From assembly GCF_000003605.2 (NCBI RefSeq), contig NW_003153267.1, positions 46,382-85,507 of the forward strand: DNA of 39,126 nt. The letters are read 5' to 3'. The stretch is from Saccoglossus kowalevskii. Taxonomy: Eukaryota; Hemichordata; Enteropneusta; Harrimaniidae. A program made the position numbers and the translations under genes. Below the pieces are notes generated by a model, which saw only the letters and a program-made list of their open reading frames with translations, was not told where the DNA came from and made no database searches. Shown here piece by piece: positions 11,993 to 23,854 of this stretch (its first letter is position 1; the number at the start of each line of letters is the position of its first letter).

Positions 11993-13019
11993 CCAATGTA
12001 TGTGGTTTTAGATGCATTACAAATTGTTTTGGGGTTACCACAATCAATGTTACAATTTTATATTGCAGTTTTTAATGGATTATGAGAATTGTTATGAGAA
12101 TTTTCAGTGACTGTTTTATATATTTATAGGAACGAGAAGATAAATATTTATTATTGCTGTAGCTGTATTGTATTTTTACAAGTCGGCGAGTGACCTTTCT
12201 GCACCAGTCTGAACAAAATGAAGTGATTTGCATGGTATATTATTTAACTTTTGATGTAATTGCATTTATTTATTTATAACTTAATAATAATAAGCATTAT
12301 TAAATTTTGTAATTGTTTACAGGTATACTCAATATAAATATTAATTCATTTTTTTTGACGTTTGAATTTCTTTGTTAATATTTTAATCATTTTTTTTTAT
12401 TTCCGAATTCTAGTTTAAAATAACTTAATTATTATATATATATGATTCATAAGAGAAGTAATTTGTTGTTATAATCAGGAGTTATTTAATCAAAATACCA
12501 TATGAATATTTAAAATGTATATTGATTTTATAAGTGATGTCACTTTTAATTGTAATTATTCAATACATTTATGTTTAACAAGTGACAACTTAAATTTAAC
12601 TTTAAGGAACAGGACGATAATCATAAACACTGAACCGTGTATCTTCATCGAATGATAACACGATTATTGAATAGTCTTTCAACCGAATCGATGAGTAACT
12701 AACTGGTATTCAGTAGATCAAACTCATTGCCAAGCAAATCGCTGTACAATCATTAAATAATTCTGTTTTGATCGTATATTCAATAATTGCATTTTGTAAT
12801 GACATATCGATATGCTGTTATGGTTGTATATTATATGTAAGATAGTATATTGATGCAGATGATGAGCATAATAACATATTTGATTTTATTTACCTCATAG
12901 AATTATTTGGTACGATCTGACTGGTAGTTGTATTGAGTAAGTGGTGATACAATGTTAGCACTACTAGTACAGTAGCCACATCAGATAAACACGAAGCAGT
13001 CGTATTATTTAACATAAAC

Positions 13020-16000
13020 ATGGATTCTCAACTAAGTCCATTAAAACTAAAAGTTCCTGCAAAGCGGAAAAGGGTTTTGATTAACTATAATAAATTTATC
13101 CTCTGCCAAACTCTAACCAAGGAGAAACTCAGTGAAGCACGTGAGGCTGGGAAAAGTACTTTGTTCAGGACATCTGAAGGAAGAAATGATGATGTTCTTG
13201 AGCGTCTCAGAGGAGTGGAAGGAACAATTGCAATGTACATCAGAGATATGTTGCTCTTCTAAGTAAACCAGTGATCAACCGGAGAATACAGTGTTGTACA
13301 ATAGAAGCTGTTATGCAAGCTACACGAGTAAAACTAATGTTGTCTACTGCAAAGCAGGAATGTCACGTCAGGACGCATCTCCAATTGATGCTTATAGTAC
13401 GCGCAAAAAAGAAAGATAGCTGCAACAGCATCCAATAAAGATGTATATATTATTTGCCTCAAGAAGTCATACAAACAAGATACAATATTATACAAAGTTG
13501 CAACAAAGGACAGAGAATTCAACCCAAGACAAGCTGCAAATGCAAGGGGTGATAGGGATATGTTACTTCGCATTGGTCCAGAAGATGGTCCTGATCTTGA
13601 TGATGGTCAGGATATATTATATGATGAGGCATTCAAAAAGTTGACCAACGAAATAAAAGATGATCTTCTTAAACATGGTAAAGCTTTTCAACTTTCCATG
13701 TTATTAGAGATGTATAAAGCGAATTTGCCAGAAAGTGTAACAAAGGAAAGTTATCGGTCAGACAAGCTGGAAAAGAGATTGGTGAAATATTATGGAGATA
13801 AAATTACTATTCAAAAAGAATATGGTCAGGGAAAGTCTAATTTGATATTTAGCAGTTCAGTTTCTCTTTGTGGTGCCATCAGAGTTACTTCCGAATTAAA
13901 ATAGAGATTGAAAGACAAAGAGCAAACATATCAGCCTATATATGAGACAAATGTATACAATATTCTCCATGAAGATGTCGGAGTTATTCATCAAGTCCTT
14001 AGCAGCATAACACGTTCAAATGAATATCCTGCTTGAAGTAGGCTTACATGCATCAGAAGAATGTGTCCTAAAATCATCAGATGATGCCTGAAAGTACCTA
14101 TCTTTATCCGAATGTGCACATTTATGACATATGCTGCAGAGGAACAAATGGATAATAATAGTGATGTTTACATTCCGCCAGAAATCACACCTACAACACA
14201 AGGTGGTGCATTAATACATGAAGGAGATGACATGAATGCTGAAAAGATTGATGAAAAAAACAAACACTTTCCACTCTATGTCAAGGGTTATCTTCCAGAA
14301 GCAGAATGTCAACTCTACCAGCAACATTCCAAGCGTGGTGATAACAAATCACTTATTCTAACAGAAGCAGGAAACTCATTGACTGAATGCAGATACCAAC
14401 ACATCGTCCTGTACCTCCAAGATTAGAAAACCTTTGGAAGTGCTGAAATCATGTCCAGTAATGGTAAGTTGATTATTAACAAATTATCTGTATAATTGTT
14501 AAATTAATATGATGGATATAGTGTATTGCCGAATTAAAAACCAACATTTATATAATTATATTTTTTTCGATAAATTATCATATTTCAGAAAAGGGAACAT
14601 TGTTGTTCATGATATTTCATGGGTATTTCTGAGAATGAGGAGTATTGCCTTTATATGCCGATGTACCAATGACCCAGGAAATCCCATTCTGGACTGGATA
14701 CAATACGCAGCTATCGGAGACCAGTGATACCTAAACAGCAGTGGCCTATGCACCAATAATAGATGCCAAGCCAGCAGATCAGATATGTCTAAAGTGTTTA
14801 CAACCATGGTCAAATGCAAAGAAATGACTAACCACGTGGGAATAGTAGTAACAATTCAAACCATGGATCAGCAACTCTTTGCCATTGCTCAACATATTAA
14901 ATGGGCAGAATCTCGTCTTTTCCATCATACAGTACTACGACTTGGTGGTTTTCACACAACAAGTACTTCATGGCAACACTAGGTAAGCTTCGGCTCACAG
15001 ATTCTGGGTTGTATGCAGCAGGCACAATCACGCAGATGCTTGAGGGAAAACAGAATAATCGTGCTGTTCGTGGAATCACTTTAGCATTTGAGGCTTTAAT
15101 GGCACACTATATTCAGGGTTTTGTTAAGTGGTGTCCAACTGCGCTTCCAACTGTAATATGTGAAAAACTAGAAACTGTACAATTTGAAGTTTCTACTGGC
15201 ATGTGATGTGAAGAATCTGTCACTGGCTTGGCTTCCAAATTTGAAAAGGTATGAAGAATGGGGCTCTACATAATCTCCTACCTTCAAGTTATGGGTAATG
15301 TTTCTTCATGCAGTATCAACATTGTTGATGAACATACGAGTTGAAAGAGAAGGTGATTGGTCCATGCACCTACAAGTGGATCGCATGCTGCCATATTTCT
15401 TTGCTTGTGACAGAGTTAACTATTCGAGATGGACACCGATTTACCTACTGAGCATGATAGAAATACCTGATAACATCAAGACCTCATTTGAAAATGGATA
15501 GTTTTCAGTGCGACAAATAGCATGTAGATTCAATGGCATCTGGTCAGACCTGGGCACAGAGAAAGCTATAATCCGTGATGCTAAAGGAAACAGTGGAAAA
15601 ATTGGACACACCAGAAAGAAGCCTGCTTTGGTTCGCTGGACCCTGACTCGTCACTTGCTAAGTGATTAGCCACTTATCTGACAGCATGATAAGCCCATTT
15701 GAGGTAGATAATTATCCTGAAAATGTCCTCATCAATATAGCCACAGGACTGCATGCAAGTGTTGATGTACAAGCATAATTACTAAATGCCACTGACAAAG
15801 GAGAAGAGAAATGTGCAACATTTATCCATTCATCACTCTCATCAACATCCAAGAAACAATATATGATGCCATCCCGAGGTATTGCCTTCTCACATGCTCT
15901 GATATGACCAAAATGATAAAGATCGCCTGCAAAGGAAAACAATATATATGTGAAAATAAATTCAGAGTTAATATTCCGTAAAGCTCTGTTCATAGCAAAG

Positions 16001-17501
16001 ACACGGGAGCTAACCATGGACTTTCTCCTACAATACCCAATAACAGCAATACCAACTTCACTATTCCATGAAGATGGTCAGATGCGCAAAACAAGAAAGG
16101 ATGATTTGGCTCACAAGCTAGAGGATAAGGTGAAGAGTGTAGTTAGCCTGCCACAACTGCCTGCTTGGGATACTGCGTATATAAGAGATGCAATGGCAAT
16201 TATCCAGTCTATGAATGGTAATCAATTCAAAACATTTGACGACTTGGCCAAGGTGTACCTCCATAGAATACAACAATGTTTCTCATAGGCAAACACTGTT
16301 GTAGATATGACAACCCAGAATCAGTTAAACAAGGAGAACGTGATAGACGACAAGCATTTGGACCAGAGGGAAGGCATTATCAAGTCATCGGTGGACGAGC
16401 AGTTCCACCATGGAGAAAATTTCTGAACAGTCTGAGTAATAAAGCAGCATTTGTGCCTTCTTGTTTCAGTATGTAGTAAATATATCATTAAATCATCTTA
16501 ATGAGAATCCGCAACACACCATGTATCTGGCTGGAGGTTTTACTGATGGCACTGTCACCAAATGTGTGAATGCCAAAAGCACACAAGATGCATTCCATCT
16601 TTTTTCTAGTCACGAGGAAGCAGACACTAGGATGCTGTTGCGTGCTATGCATGCTGTTCAGTTTTCCAAAGAAACAAAGTAATGGGAAATATTGTAGTGC
16701 AGGCATCTGATACCGATGTAATGGTTCTATTGGTACATTATTTCATTCAGATGAAGAGCACCTCACAAGTTTGGAGGCAACTGGGTCGCACCACTACTAT
16801 ATCTGACAAACGCCGCTATCTTCTTACCCATGAGGTTTCAACAGAAACTGGTGACACATTTTGCAAGATTCTCCCAGCTGGTCACTGTTTAACTGGATGT
16901 GATTCAGTATCTCCTTTTTTGAAGGAATTGGGAAGAAGAAGGTCGTTAAATTGATTGAAGACAAAGGATCTGATTGCTATTCCGATTTAGATCTTATTGG
17001 TAAAGATAGTAATAATGCAGGTTATGCAGCTGCAGAGTAGTTGGTGATGCATTTGTATGATACAAAATCCCGCCAGGATCAAACAAACCTTAGTAAAATG
17101 AGAGTAAAGCTGGCCCAAAGGAAGGAAAAGTCACTCAACAAACTACCACCAAGCAAACCTGGCTTTGAGCAGCATGTTTTACGGGTATCATGGCAAACCA
17201 GAGTGTGGGTGTCATCACATATTGCCAAACCAGATGTTGTATCTCCTGTTGGACATGGATGGGAGACGAATGAAGAAACTAGAAGTATTTTACCCATATT
17301 TTTTATGGGCCCATCTGCAGCAGAGATTATATATGATCTGCTCTACTTGTGTTCCAGGACGAGAGCACATGTGTAGAAGAGTGTACCTGTACACAAAGTG
17401 GTCTAGCCTGTACAGAACTGTGTCCATGCAATGCTAGTGATAGATGTGGAAATGTGATAGCTGACGATGGTGACTCAGATGATGTCATTACAGATGCTTG
17501 A
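13020..17501 (+). pseudogene. Decayed transposase of the DNA transposon (Academ-like), with XPG/PIN-like and CXC-like motifs
   Basis: The first block begins at the ATG at 13020 (MDSQLSPLKLKVPAKRKRVL). A block at 13560-13904 contains DEAFKKLTNEIKDDLLKHGK. A block near 14900-15206 contains RLGGFHTT and LTDSGLYAAGTITQMLEGKQ. One near 15300-15670 contains MLPYFFACDRVNYSRWTPIY and FSVRQIACRFNGIWSDLG. One near 16461-16954 contains SHEEADTRMLLRAMHA, ASDTDVMVLLVHY and GHCLTGCDSVSPFLKE. These blocks are familiar from a widespread invertebrate transposon protein. The EAD/DTD/GCD acidic triad resembles the XPG/PIN nuclease fold. The C-terminus (17370-17501) is a cysteine cluster, CVEECTCTQSGLACTELCPC, like a tesmin/TSO1 CXC motif, ending at TGA 17499. 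The blocks lie in different frames with many interrupting stops and frame changes, so no intact transposase is made. It may also once have contained introns. Confidence 0.75.
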
Positions 17502-18209
17502 GACAATTGTATATATAATCTCATCATATTGAAACGATCATGATATGATTGATACGGTTTTCATGTATAGTTGTCATTATATATTTCTAGTCTGTGGTTT
17601 GGGGAAACACAAGTTGGGGTTAAATATGGGGGAGTGAAATCCAAGGAGACATATCAGGAGATCCTTTATTTATGACACACGTAGTATAGTACAGTATATG
17701 TTGTTTCCCTGTATTGAATGATCGCATTAGTTATAATTTTGATTGCAAGGTCAGTATGAGACATGTCACACTGTTTATCTTAGGCTATAATTTGTTTTAT
17801 AAACTCATTTGTTACTTTGTTTCACGAAAAACACAGATTTACAAATGAGTTTAATTTTAAAATGCGTGATATAAGTGGTGCAGTTCTGAACTTCTCAATT
17901 ATTTTCCTACAATTGTGATGAGATTGTACTTTACTAACAAAAGCTATACAACCATTTTTGTATTTAACAATCAGTATTGAGTTTTGCTTTTATAACTGTA
18001 TATTGTCCACACACCTTTTTTCTACTTTTGTAAAATTGCACTTGTCATTATTGTATGCATATAATAATGATATATCATGTATTATAATTTAAATATTATT
18101 GATATTCCTTAATGATTATTTCTGTTGTTGACATTATTTATGAACCGATGTTGATGAAACTACTCAAGTGTATTGTTACTTTGTAAATGAGAACCGTTAC
18201 AGCCTATAT

Positions 18210-18583
18210 CAGCCATATTTAATTTATGCAAATATATGCAAATTGATATTTAATTGTCACTGTAGTTGTCACTTTATTCACTATAATAGATTATTTCAAA
18301 AAATCTAATGTTTGTTTCAAATAAATCACATCAAACCAGACGATTTACAGCATTTTACGACTAGAAAGGAGATTTTTACCAACATCATTTAACTAAAAAT
18401 GTGAAGTGACAGGGGGTTAGTTAGCCAGTTTTTCTGGAAAACGGCACCATATTTCAAAACCACATAACATTTCTGAAAGCTGATAAAATTTGCTTTAAAA
18501 TGATATATGTTGTGTGAGTGTGTATGAGGGGTGTATTCAACTTAAAAAAATAATGCCTTATTTTGGTATCCACCGCTCGCCTA
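18210..18583 (-). repeat. Right terminal inverted repeat of the DNA transposon
   Basis: Inverted match to 11632-11992: ends ACCGCTCGCCTA at 18583, with a TTTCTGAAAGCTGAT block near 18470 and CAGCCATATTTAATTTATGC at 18210-18229. The right copy is a few bases longer than the left. Confidence 0.85.
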
Positions 18584-18665
18584 ATATACATGACGACAGT
18601 CCATTTGTCAACAACACTGAACAATTTAAACATGCTTAATTCGATACTCGCGTCGTCCCTTTCAG

Positions 18666-18746
18666 GACAATCGACAATTGGAGTAGCAACATACCAAACA
18701 ACAGAAACACCAATGAAAACTGTATCTACTTTTGATACAACTGAAG
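18666..18746 (+). CDS. Gene A linker exon 'STIG1', with a shifted acceptor
   Basis: 81 nt, phase 1 both sides (CTTTCAG at 18659-18665; GAAG|GTGAGT). Encodes G then QSTIGVATYQTTETPMKTVS and TFDTTE. It is the first of four copies of the same exon (others at 19498, 20669 and 22721, each 99 nt). By alignment with STIG2, the ancestral acceptor TTAG has become TAC, so it is lost. A new TTTCAG exists exactly 18 nt further in, so the exon lost six codons but kept phase. The transposon ends 82 bp upstream. Confidence 0.85.
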
Positions 18747-19210
18747 GTGAGTGTTGTTATGAATCGCATTTGTAAAAACAAAACTTATATGGGAAACATT
18801 GTGTTACGGCATGTATAGGGTAGTTTTGTTGATTGGTATTGTTGATTTTATCAAATACCAACAACTGTTGCCATTCAAATAACTTTTTTTTGTGATCCTC
18901 CAATATGTATTAACGGTTTGTGAATTGCTTTTGATATTTCGCCAGTACATCAATTCATAAACTGTTAAAGTTTACTAACATGGCACTCTCTCTTAGTATA
19001 GTTATATCAATGAATATATATTATGTTCAACCCGCATATTATCAAGGAATTGCAATATCCATATCATGATCGTATCAAATTGTTCAGTTCTATTTCCTGC
19101 AATCACCTTCTTAGTTGCATTTAAAAAATGTAGTACGGTATTATATGTGTGACAACTCATAAGTGCTACTGAAATAATAGGGTAGTTTTTTTTTATTTTT
19201 TATACTTAAG

Positions 19211-19255
19211 GCACAGCAACACATTCAGTAACAAAATCATTCGTCACTGCTGCTG
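19211..19255 (+). CDS. Gene A linker exon 'TATH2'
   Basis: 45 nt, phase 1 both sides (CTTAAG; GCTG|GTGAGT). Encodes G then TATHSVTKSFVTAA. Duplicate of the exon at 11389. The following intron is alignable with that of TATH1 but has no transposon. Confidence 0.82.
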
Positions 19256-19497
19256 GTGAGTGCTGTAATTATTGATAATTCGCAATCATCACGCGGTATT
19301 CCGCGACACTTTGGGCCATTCATGCTATTACTTTTCTACATGCACTGAGATACTGCATTTGTTTATGTTCATATACATTTGAAATTCACAGCAACCGCTG
19401 ACTTGTTTTCATTTAGCACATTCCGAAAACATACATGATGGTAGTCCATTTGTGAACAACACTGACAAATAATATTTTAAAATGTTTAATTCCTTAG

Positions 19498-19596
19498 GCA
19501 CATCGTCCCTGCAACAACAATCGACAATTGGAGTGGCAACATACCAAGCAACAGAATCACCAATTACAATTCTTTCTACTTTTGATATAACTCAGG
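19498..19596 (+). CDS. Gene A linker exon 'STIG2'
   Basis: 99 nt, phase 1 both sides (CCTTAG; CAGG|GTGTGT). Encodes G then TSSLQQQSTIGVATYQATES and PITILSTFDITQ. The donor is GTGTGT where the other copies have GTGAGT or GTGCGT, so it may be a weaker site. The downstream intron remains closely similar to that of STIG1 for well over 100 bp. Confidence 0.85.
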
Positions 19597-20025
19597 GTGT
19601 GTGTTGTTATGAATCGCATTTGTAAAAACAAAACTTACATGAGAAACATTGTATTACAGTATGTATAGGGTAGTTAATATCGATTGATATTGTTGTTTTT
19701 ATCAAATACCAACAACTGTTGTTATGCCAGTCATTTTTTGCCAATCAATTAGTTTTCTTTACGCCAGAATTTCAATAAAATCACAAAAGTTTAATAGATT
19801 ACCAACATGGCACCCTGTATTCGTAGTTAGAATCAGTATGAAACTTACACATGGTTATACCAATCAATAAATATGTTCAACTCACATATTTTCTGCACAT
19901 ATATCTGCATTGCCTTATAAACCAATGTGTATTATCTAATCAAAATATCTTTTTTAATATATTCAAACTTGTTTACATATACGTGTAGCATATCGTTCTT
20001 ATCATAACCATAGGTAATGGTTGTG

Positions 20026-20062
20026 GTACCGCACCCAGAAACAGTCACATTTGTAACTGCTT
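20026..20062 (+). pseudogene. Relic of a third TATH linker exon
   Basis: The sequence from GGTACCGCACCC to GTCACATTTGTAACTGCTTG resembles TATH1/TATH2 (ACAGCAACACATTCAGTAACA...TTCGTCACTGCTG) but has lost a clean acceptor and reading frame. It sits where a TATH copy is expected, between STIG2 and STIG3. A later CGGTATTCCG segment near 20423 matches the intron of the other TATH copies. Confidence 0.5.
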
Positions 20063-20668
20063 GTTTTCGAACCTCAAATACTATCACATTTTTTTTTCTC
20101 ATCTTCATTATTGACTATCCATTGTCGATTTAAACATTATATGTGCTTATATGTAAATTTCAAATAAATGTGACCAAAAGATCGTGCTAGTGTCAGGTCA
20201 GAATTTTTTCACTAATACGATTAACTTGTACCATAGTTAAGGGATTAAAACTATTGACTCAGATATGTGAAATATATATCGAATGACACTTTACGTGTGT
20301 GTAAATATTATAGACATGATCAAACTATAAAATACAAACACCAATTTTTTTTTCATGGTCGTGGACTTTTTTCTATTTGTTTATGTGTATTTTAAATCCC
20401 GTATGTATTGGTAATTACCAGTCGGTATTCCGTCTCTTTTCCGATGACGATTTGTGTGATAATCAGCGAATGACCTTTTGAATTTCATACAAACAAAATC
20501 TTATATATGAGATAATAATACAAAATTGCAGTATAATATGGTCTTGCTCTTATACTCTGTGAATTTGTATTTGTTAGAAATCAGTACTGTACTGAACAAA
20601 TACAAAATACGTGACCCAAGTCTTTCTCTCAACAACACTTAAATATAATATTTTGCTTAATTGATTAG

Positions 20669-20767
20669 GTACATTGTCTATGCCACGACACTCAACAATT
20701 GGAGCTACAACTTCTCAAGTAACAGAAACACCAGTTACAACTTTACCTACTGTTGGTATAAATCAAG
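20669..20767 (+). CDS. Gene A linker exon 'STIG3'
   Basis: 99 nt, phase 1 both sides (GATTAG; CAAG|GTGCGT). Encodes G then TLSMPRHSTIGATTSQVTET and PVTTLPTVGINQ. Closer to STIG4 than to STIG1/2: both have TLS, P-R and QVTET. Its last base joins kringle A3 through a Glu codon (G|AG). Confidence 0.87.
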
Positions 20768-21296
20768 GTGCGTTTTGTAGTGAATTACATTAATTTTGTT
20801 AACAGTTAATTACATAATACATAATTTTACAGCATACGTGGAAGTTACGGTCGACTTCTCGATTGTTATTAATACTCGCACCTTTTTAAAAATAGTCAAA
20901 ATAGTTCACGAACACAGACTTGTCATGACTAAATATTTAAGGTACCCTAAGTTATTGCATATGATCTAAGATTTTTTTAAACATATTTGAAATATTTCAC
21001 TCCCTTTATGCCACACATACTCATTATTTTAAATGTACTTGCCAAGTTGGTTATAGATGAAAATTTTTAACTGCACATTATTTTTATATCATTTATTTGT
21101 AGTTGATAAGTCACTAAAATAAGTCTACTCGGTGATGTGCAGCAATTGTTTTTTAAATAATATGGAATGGCATCAAATAAATTATTGTATCTGCAAATAA
21201 ATGTAATCCATACTGCACAGATCCACACGGCAAAATGATGTTATAATTGTTTTTAACTAACTCGGAATACACCCAAAATCGTCGTTGCAATTGTAT

Positions 21297-21331
<35 letters not shown>

Positions 21332-21332
21332 C

Positions 21333-21368
<36 letters not shown>

Positions 21369-21492
21369 TTCGTTTGTGTGTTTGTCTTGTAAGTTTGCGT
21401 GTATATTAATTTAACTATTCACGATAAAGTGAAAACTATCATGCTACATTATAGTTTCATTTGAATTAAACATAATCAAAATGTTATTCTAG
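20768..21492. other. Gene A intron with a tetranucleotide microsatellite
   Basis: Intron between STIG3 and kringle A3. Its first half is similar to the intron after STIG4 (around 22840-23340), for example TGTACTTGCCAAGTT versus TGTACTGGCCAAGTT. It contains the microsatellite listed separately. Confidence 0.6.
21294..21367. repeat. (TTTA)n microsatellite
   Basis: About 18 units of TATT/TTTA with one interruption (TTACTTA) near the middle. Likely length-polymorphic. Confidence 0.95.
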
Positions 21493-21756
21493 AGGAATTT
21501 ACAGAATGTTATGAAGATCCGAAAGGCCGTGACTATCGTGGAATGATCAACATTTCAGAAAATGGTTATGACTGCCTTTATTGGAATGAGCTTGATGACC
21601 GTTACTGGGTAACCCCGGAAAAATTCCCAGATACTGGTCTCGGTGATCATAATTACTGCAGGAACCCAGATAACGACCTCACTCCATGGTGTTATGTTGA
21701 TAACAGTTCTATTGGATGGGATTTCTGTGATGTGTCAAACCCCCTCGAAGATTGCA
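21493..21756 (+). CDS. Gene A kringle domain 3 (A3), lysine-binding-type
   Basis: Complete kringle in one exon, phase 1 both sides (TTCTAG; A|GTATGT). Cysteines: ECYED, YDCLYW, NYCRNPD, PWCY, DFCDV and EDC. It carries GRDYRG and DTGLGDHNYC. NPDNDLTPWCY gives Asp at both D55 and D57 (plasminogen kringle-4 numbering), W62 and an aromatic at 64, and GWDFC gives the Trp at 72. This is the most complete lysine-binding site in Gene A. Ligand binding is a prediction from family knowledge. Confidence 0.95.
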
Positions 21757-21957
21757 GTATGTATCATCGTATATCATATCATCGTATACTCATGCATCTT
21801 TACGTCATCATTCCACTGTTAAATATGACTATTGTGTCAGTGCGTTAATAAATCAAATAGTAACACACACTGTATGTACATTATTAGAATAGGGTGGCCT
21901 ACTGCTCACCGACATTTATATGTAAGTTATATAATTCAGACAATTTATCGTTATCAG

Positions 21958-22017
21958 GTGTGACCACAGTTGCTCCAAGTGTAATTACACCAATTTCGGC
22001 TACTACGATTGTTTCAG
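21958..22017 (+). CDS. Gene A Thr-rich linker exon after kringle A3
   Basis: 60 nt, phase 1 both sides (TATCAG; TCAG|GTATGG). Encodes S then VTTVAPSVITPISATTIVS. Joined to A3 through A|GT. Confidence 0.8.
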
Positions 22018-22720
22018 GTATGGTTTTCAATTATCTGAAATTATTTATTTTGTTATAATGAAATAGAAAGCTCAGTGGAGTTCATCCAGACGCATAGAAA
22101 CCAAAGCTCGAGAAGGTGTCACGTTTGAATGATCTCTTCTGACTACTATCGCCCCAGGCACTGCACCTTTTGGCAAGGAGTTGCATCGTTTTATATTATT
22201 TTATAAAAGGTGAAATAGTATCAATACATTAAAATTGAAAAAACCCACTATACTATTATTATTTACAAACTTGGTTATGTTCACTATCAAGCCCTTCATT
22301 ATATAAGTCGTGTCTATGTTGTGTACAAATAACAATTATCAATCCAAATTTCACAGAGTTATCGTATGTTCAATGTCTTTGGGTGAAAGATGTATTTTCA
22401 TTTTCACAATAAGGACTATAGATAAACAGTAGATATTTATTATGTTCGATAATATGTAAATCGTGTATCAATGCACAAAAGGTAGACAGATAATCATTGT
22501 CATAAAAATGTGCACAAGTTTTTTTGTGTGATATTACAACAAGCGAGTAGTTGCACATTTGTATGTCACAGTCATAGCAAACATGTATTTAAGTTGAAAT
22601 TTGTTCTCTTTAACGCGCAAGACCTGTCAAGATTTTAAGGTCAAAGCGGACTGTCACGGGTATTCTTGTGACATTAATAATTGAATAACTATAATACTTC
22701 AAATTTGCTTAATTCGTTAG

Positions 22721-22819
22721 GCACATTGTCCGTTCCACGACAATCAACAATTGGAGCGTCATCTTACCAAGTAACAGAAACATCAGTTACAACGTCACCT
22801 GCTGTTGATACAAATCAGG
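22721..22819 (+). CDS. Gene A linker exon 'STIG4'
   Basis: 99 nt, phase 1 both sides (CGTTAG; CAGG|GTGAGT). Encodes G then TLSVPRQSTIGASSYQVTET and SVTTSPAVDTNQ. Fourth copy of the STIG exon, separated from the others by kringle A3, which shows that the duplicated block spans or has moved across the kringle exon. Confidence 0.87.
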
Positions 22820-23854
22820 GTGAGTATGGTTATGAATGGCATTTGTTAAACAGATACATGTAATACATTATGTTACAGCATGCACATGAAAGTTATTGTC
22901 GATTCTTGTCTGTGTTCACATCCAAACGACTGTTTAAGTTCATGGATTACCTTGAATATTTCGCCAATATACAATTCAATATAATGTATTCACATTTTTT
23001 TGGTCGTTCAAGTTATTTTACAACATGACACATTGTTTATGGTAGAGTCAATATAAAACTTGTCAGTCAACAGTCAAGTCTCAATAATTTCACTAGTATG
23101 ATGAGCTCATTCTATGATAATGTGATTCAATTACGTAAAATATAGTTTAGAATGATTCATTTTGTAATGAATGTTACGGTTATTTAGCATGTACGCGCGT
23201 GTAAAAACCAAAGGCATGATCACATTAAAAACTTTTTTTTATGGTCGTGGACGTTTTTATATTTTTTTATGTGCATTGTTTTAATGTACTGGCCAAGTTA
23301 TGGATTTATTTTGAGTTGATAAATCGCTAAAGTTGTGAATGCACTTTATCGCTACTACAAATAATAATTCTCCTAGGTCTTAGTAGAAGGCACATAATGC
23401 TAAGTATTGGAGTGGTTAGACGAATATGTTGCTGTTATTTCATTGGAAGGCGCGCACTTCAGCCTTTTACTAATACATCGCGTGCCCAGTTGACGGAATT
23501 TAATATACATTATAAAAAAAATATTGTAATTACAATACGCAATTATAATGCAAAAAGAAATAGTATTGCCTGTCGATGGTAAAGAGCGAACTACAATAAG
23601 GAACGTAGGATTCAATATACGTGGTTAAATGTATTTCATACAAATATATTTGATCATTTTGTGACACGTACTTGATTAAAAGTTTTTTTACTTCGCATGT
23701 AAAAAAAAAAAAAACAAATACATAATTTTAATTGGAGTATTGATAATTGCTCGAATAATAATTTAAAAAAAAACAGCCTAAATGTGTTATTGTTCGAAAA
23801 TTGTTATATATATTTAAATTGTACATATTAAATAAGTTATGCTGCTGATTTCAG
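22820..23854. other. Gene A intron, partly a copy of the intron after STIG3
   Basis: The stretch 23220-23340 repeats 20336-20400 and 21035-21120, with the landmark ATGGTCGTGGAC at 23241 and 20356. No exon found. Short A-runs near 23701 and 23766. Confidence 0.55.

Larger units (their letters stand above)
11632..18583 (+). mobile_element. DNA transposon, probably Academ superfamily, 6952 bp, inserted in a Gene A intron
   Basis: The ends are TAGGCGAGCGGT and its exact complement ACCGCTCGCCTA, and the inverted similarity continues imperfectly for about 370 bp. Flanking direct repeat: ATA at 11629-11631 and 18584-18586. The paralogous intron between TATH2 and STIG2 has no insert and is about 243 bp; removing this element leaves about 263 bp, which confirms the boundaries. 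Internal coding remnants run in the same direction as the host gene. A 3-bp target duplication together with an EADTR...DTDV...GCD series resembling XPG/PIN-like nucleases points to Academ (AcademX-like); this family call is by memory of the family's traits. The coding region is broken, so the copy is not autonomous now. Confidence 0.85.

Noticed and set aside
13020-17501. The coding blocks inside the insert as a host gene nested in the intron
   Set aside because: They lie between matched inverted repeats with a target duplication, are absent from the paralogous intron, and are broken in many places.
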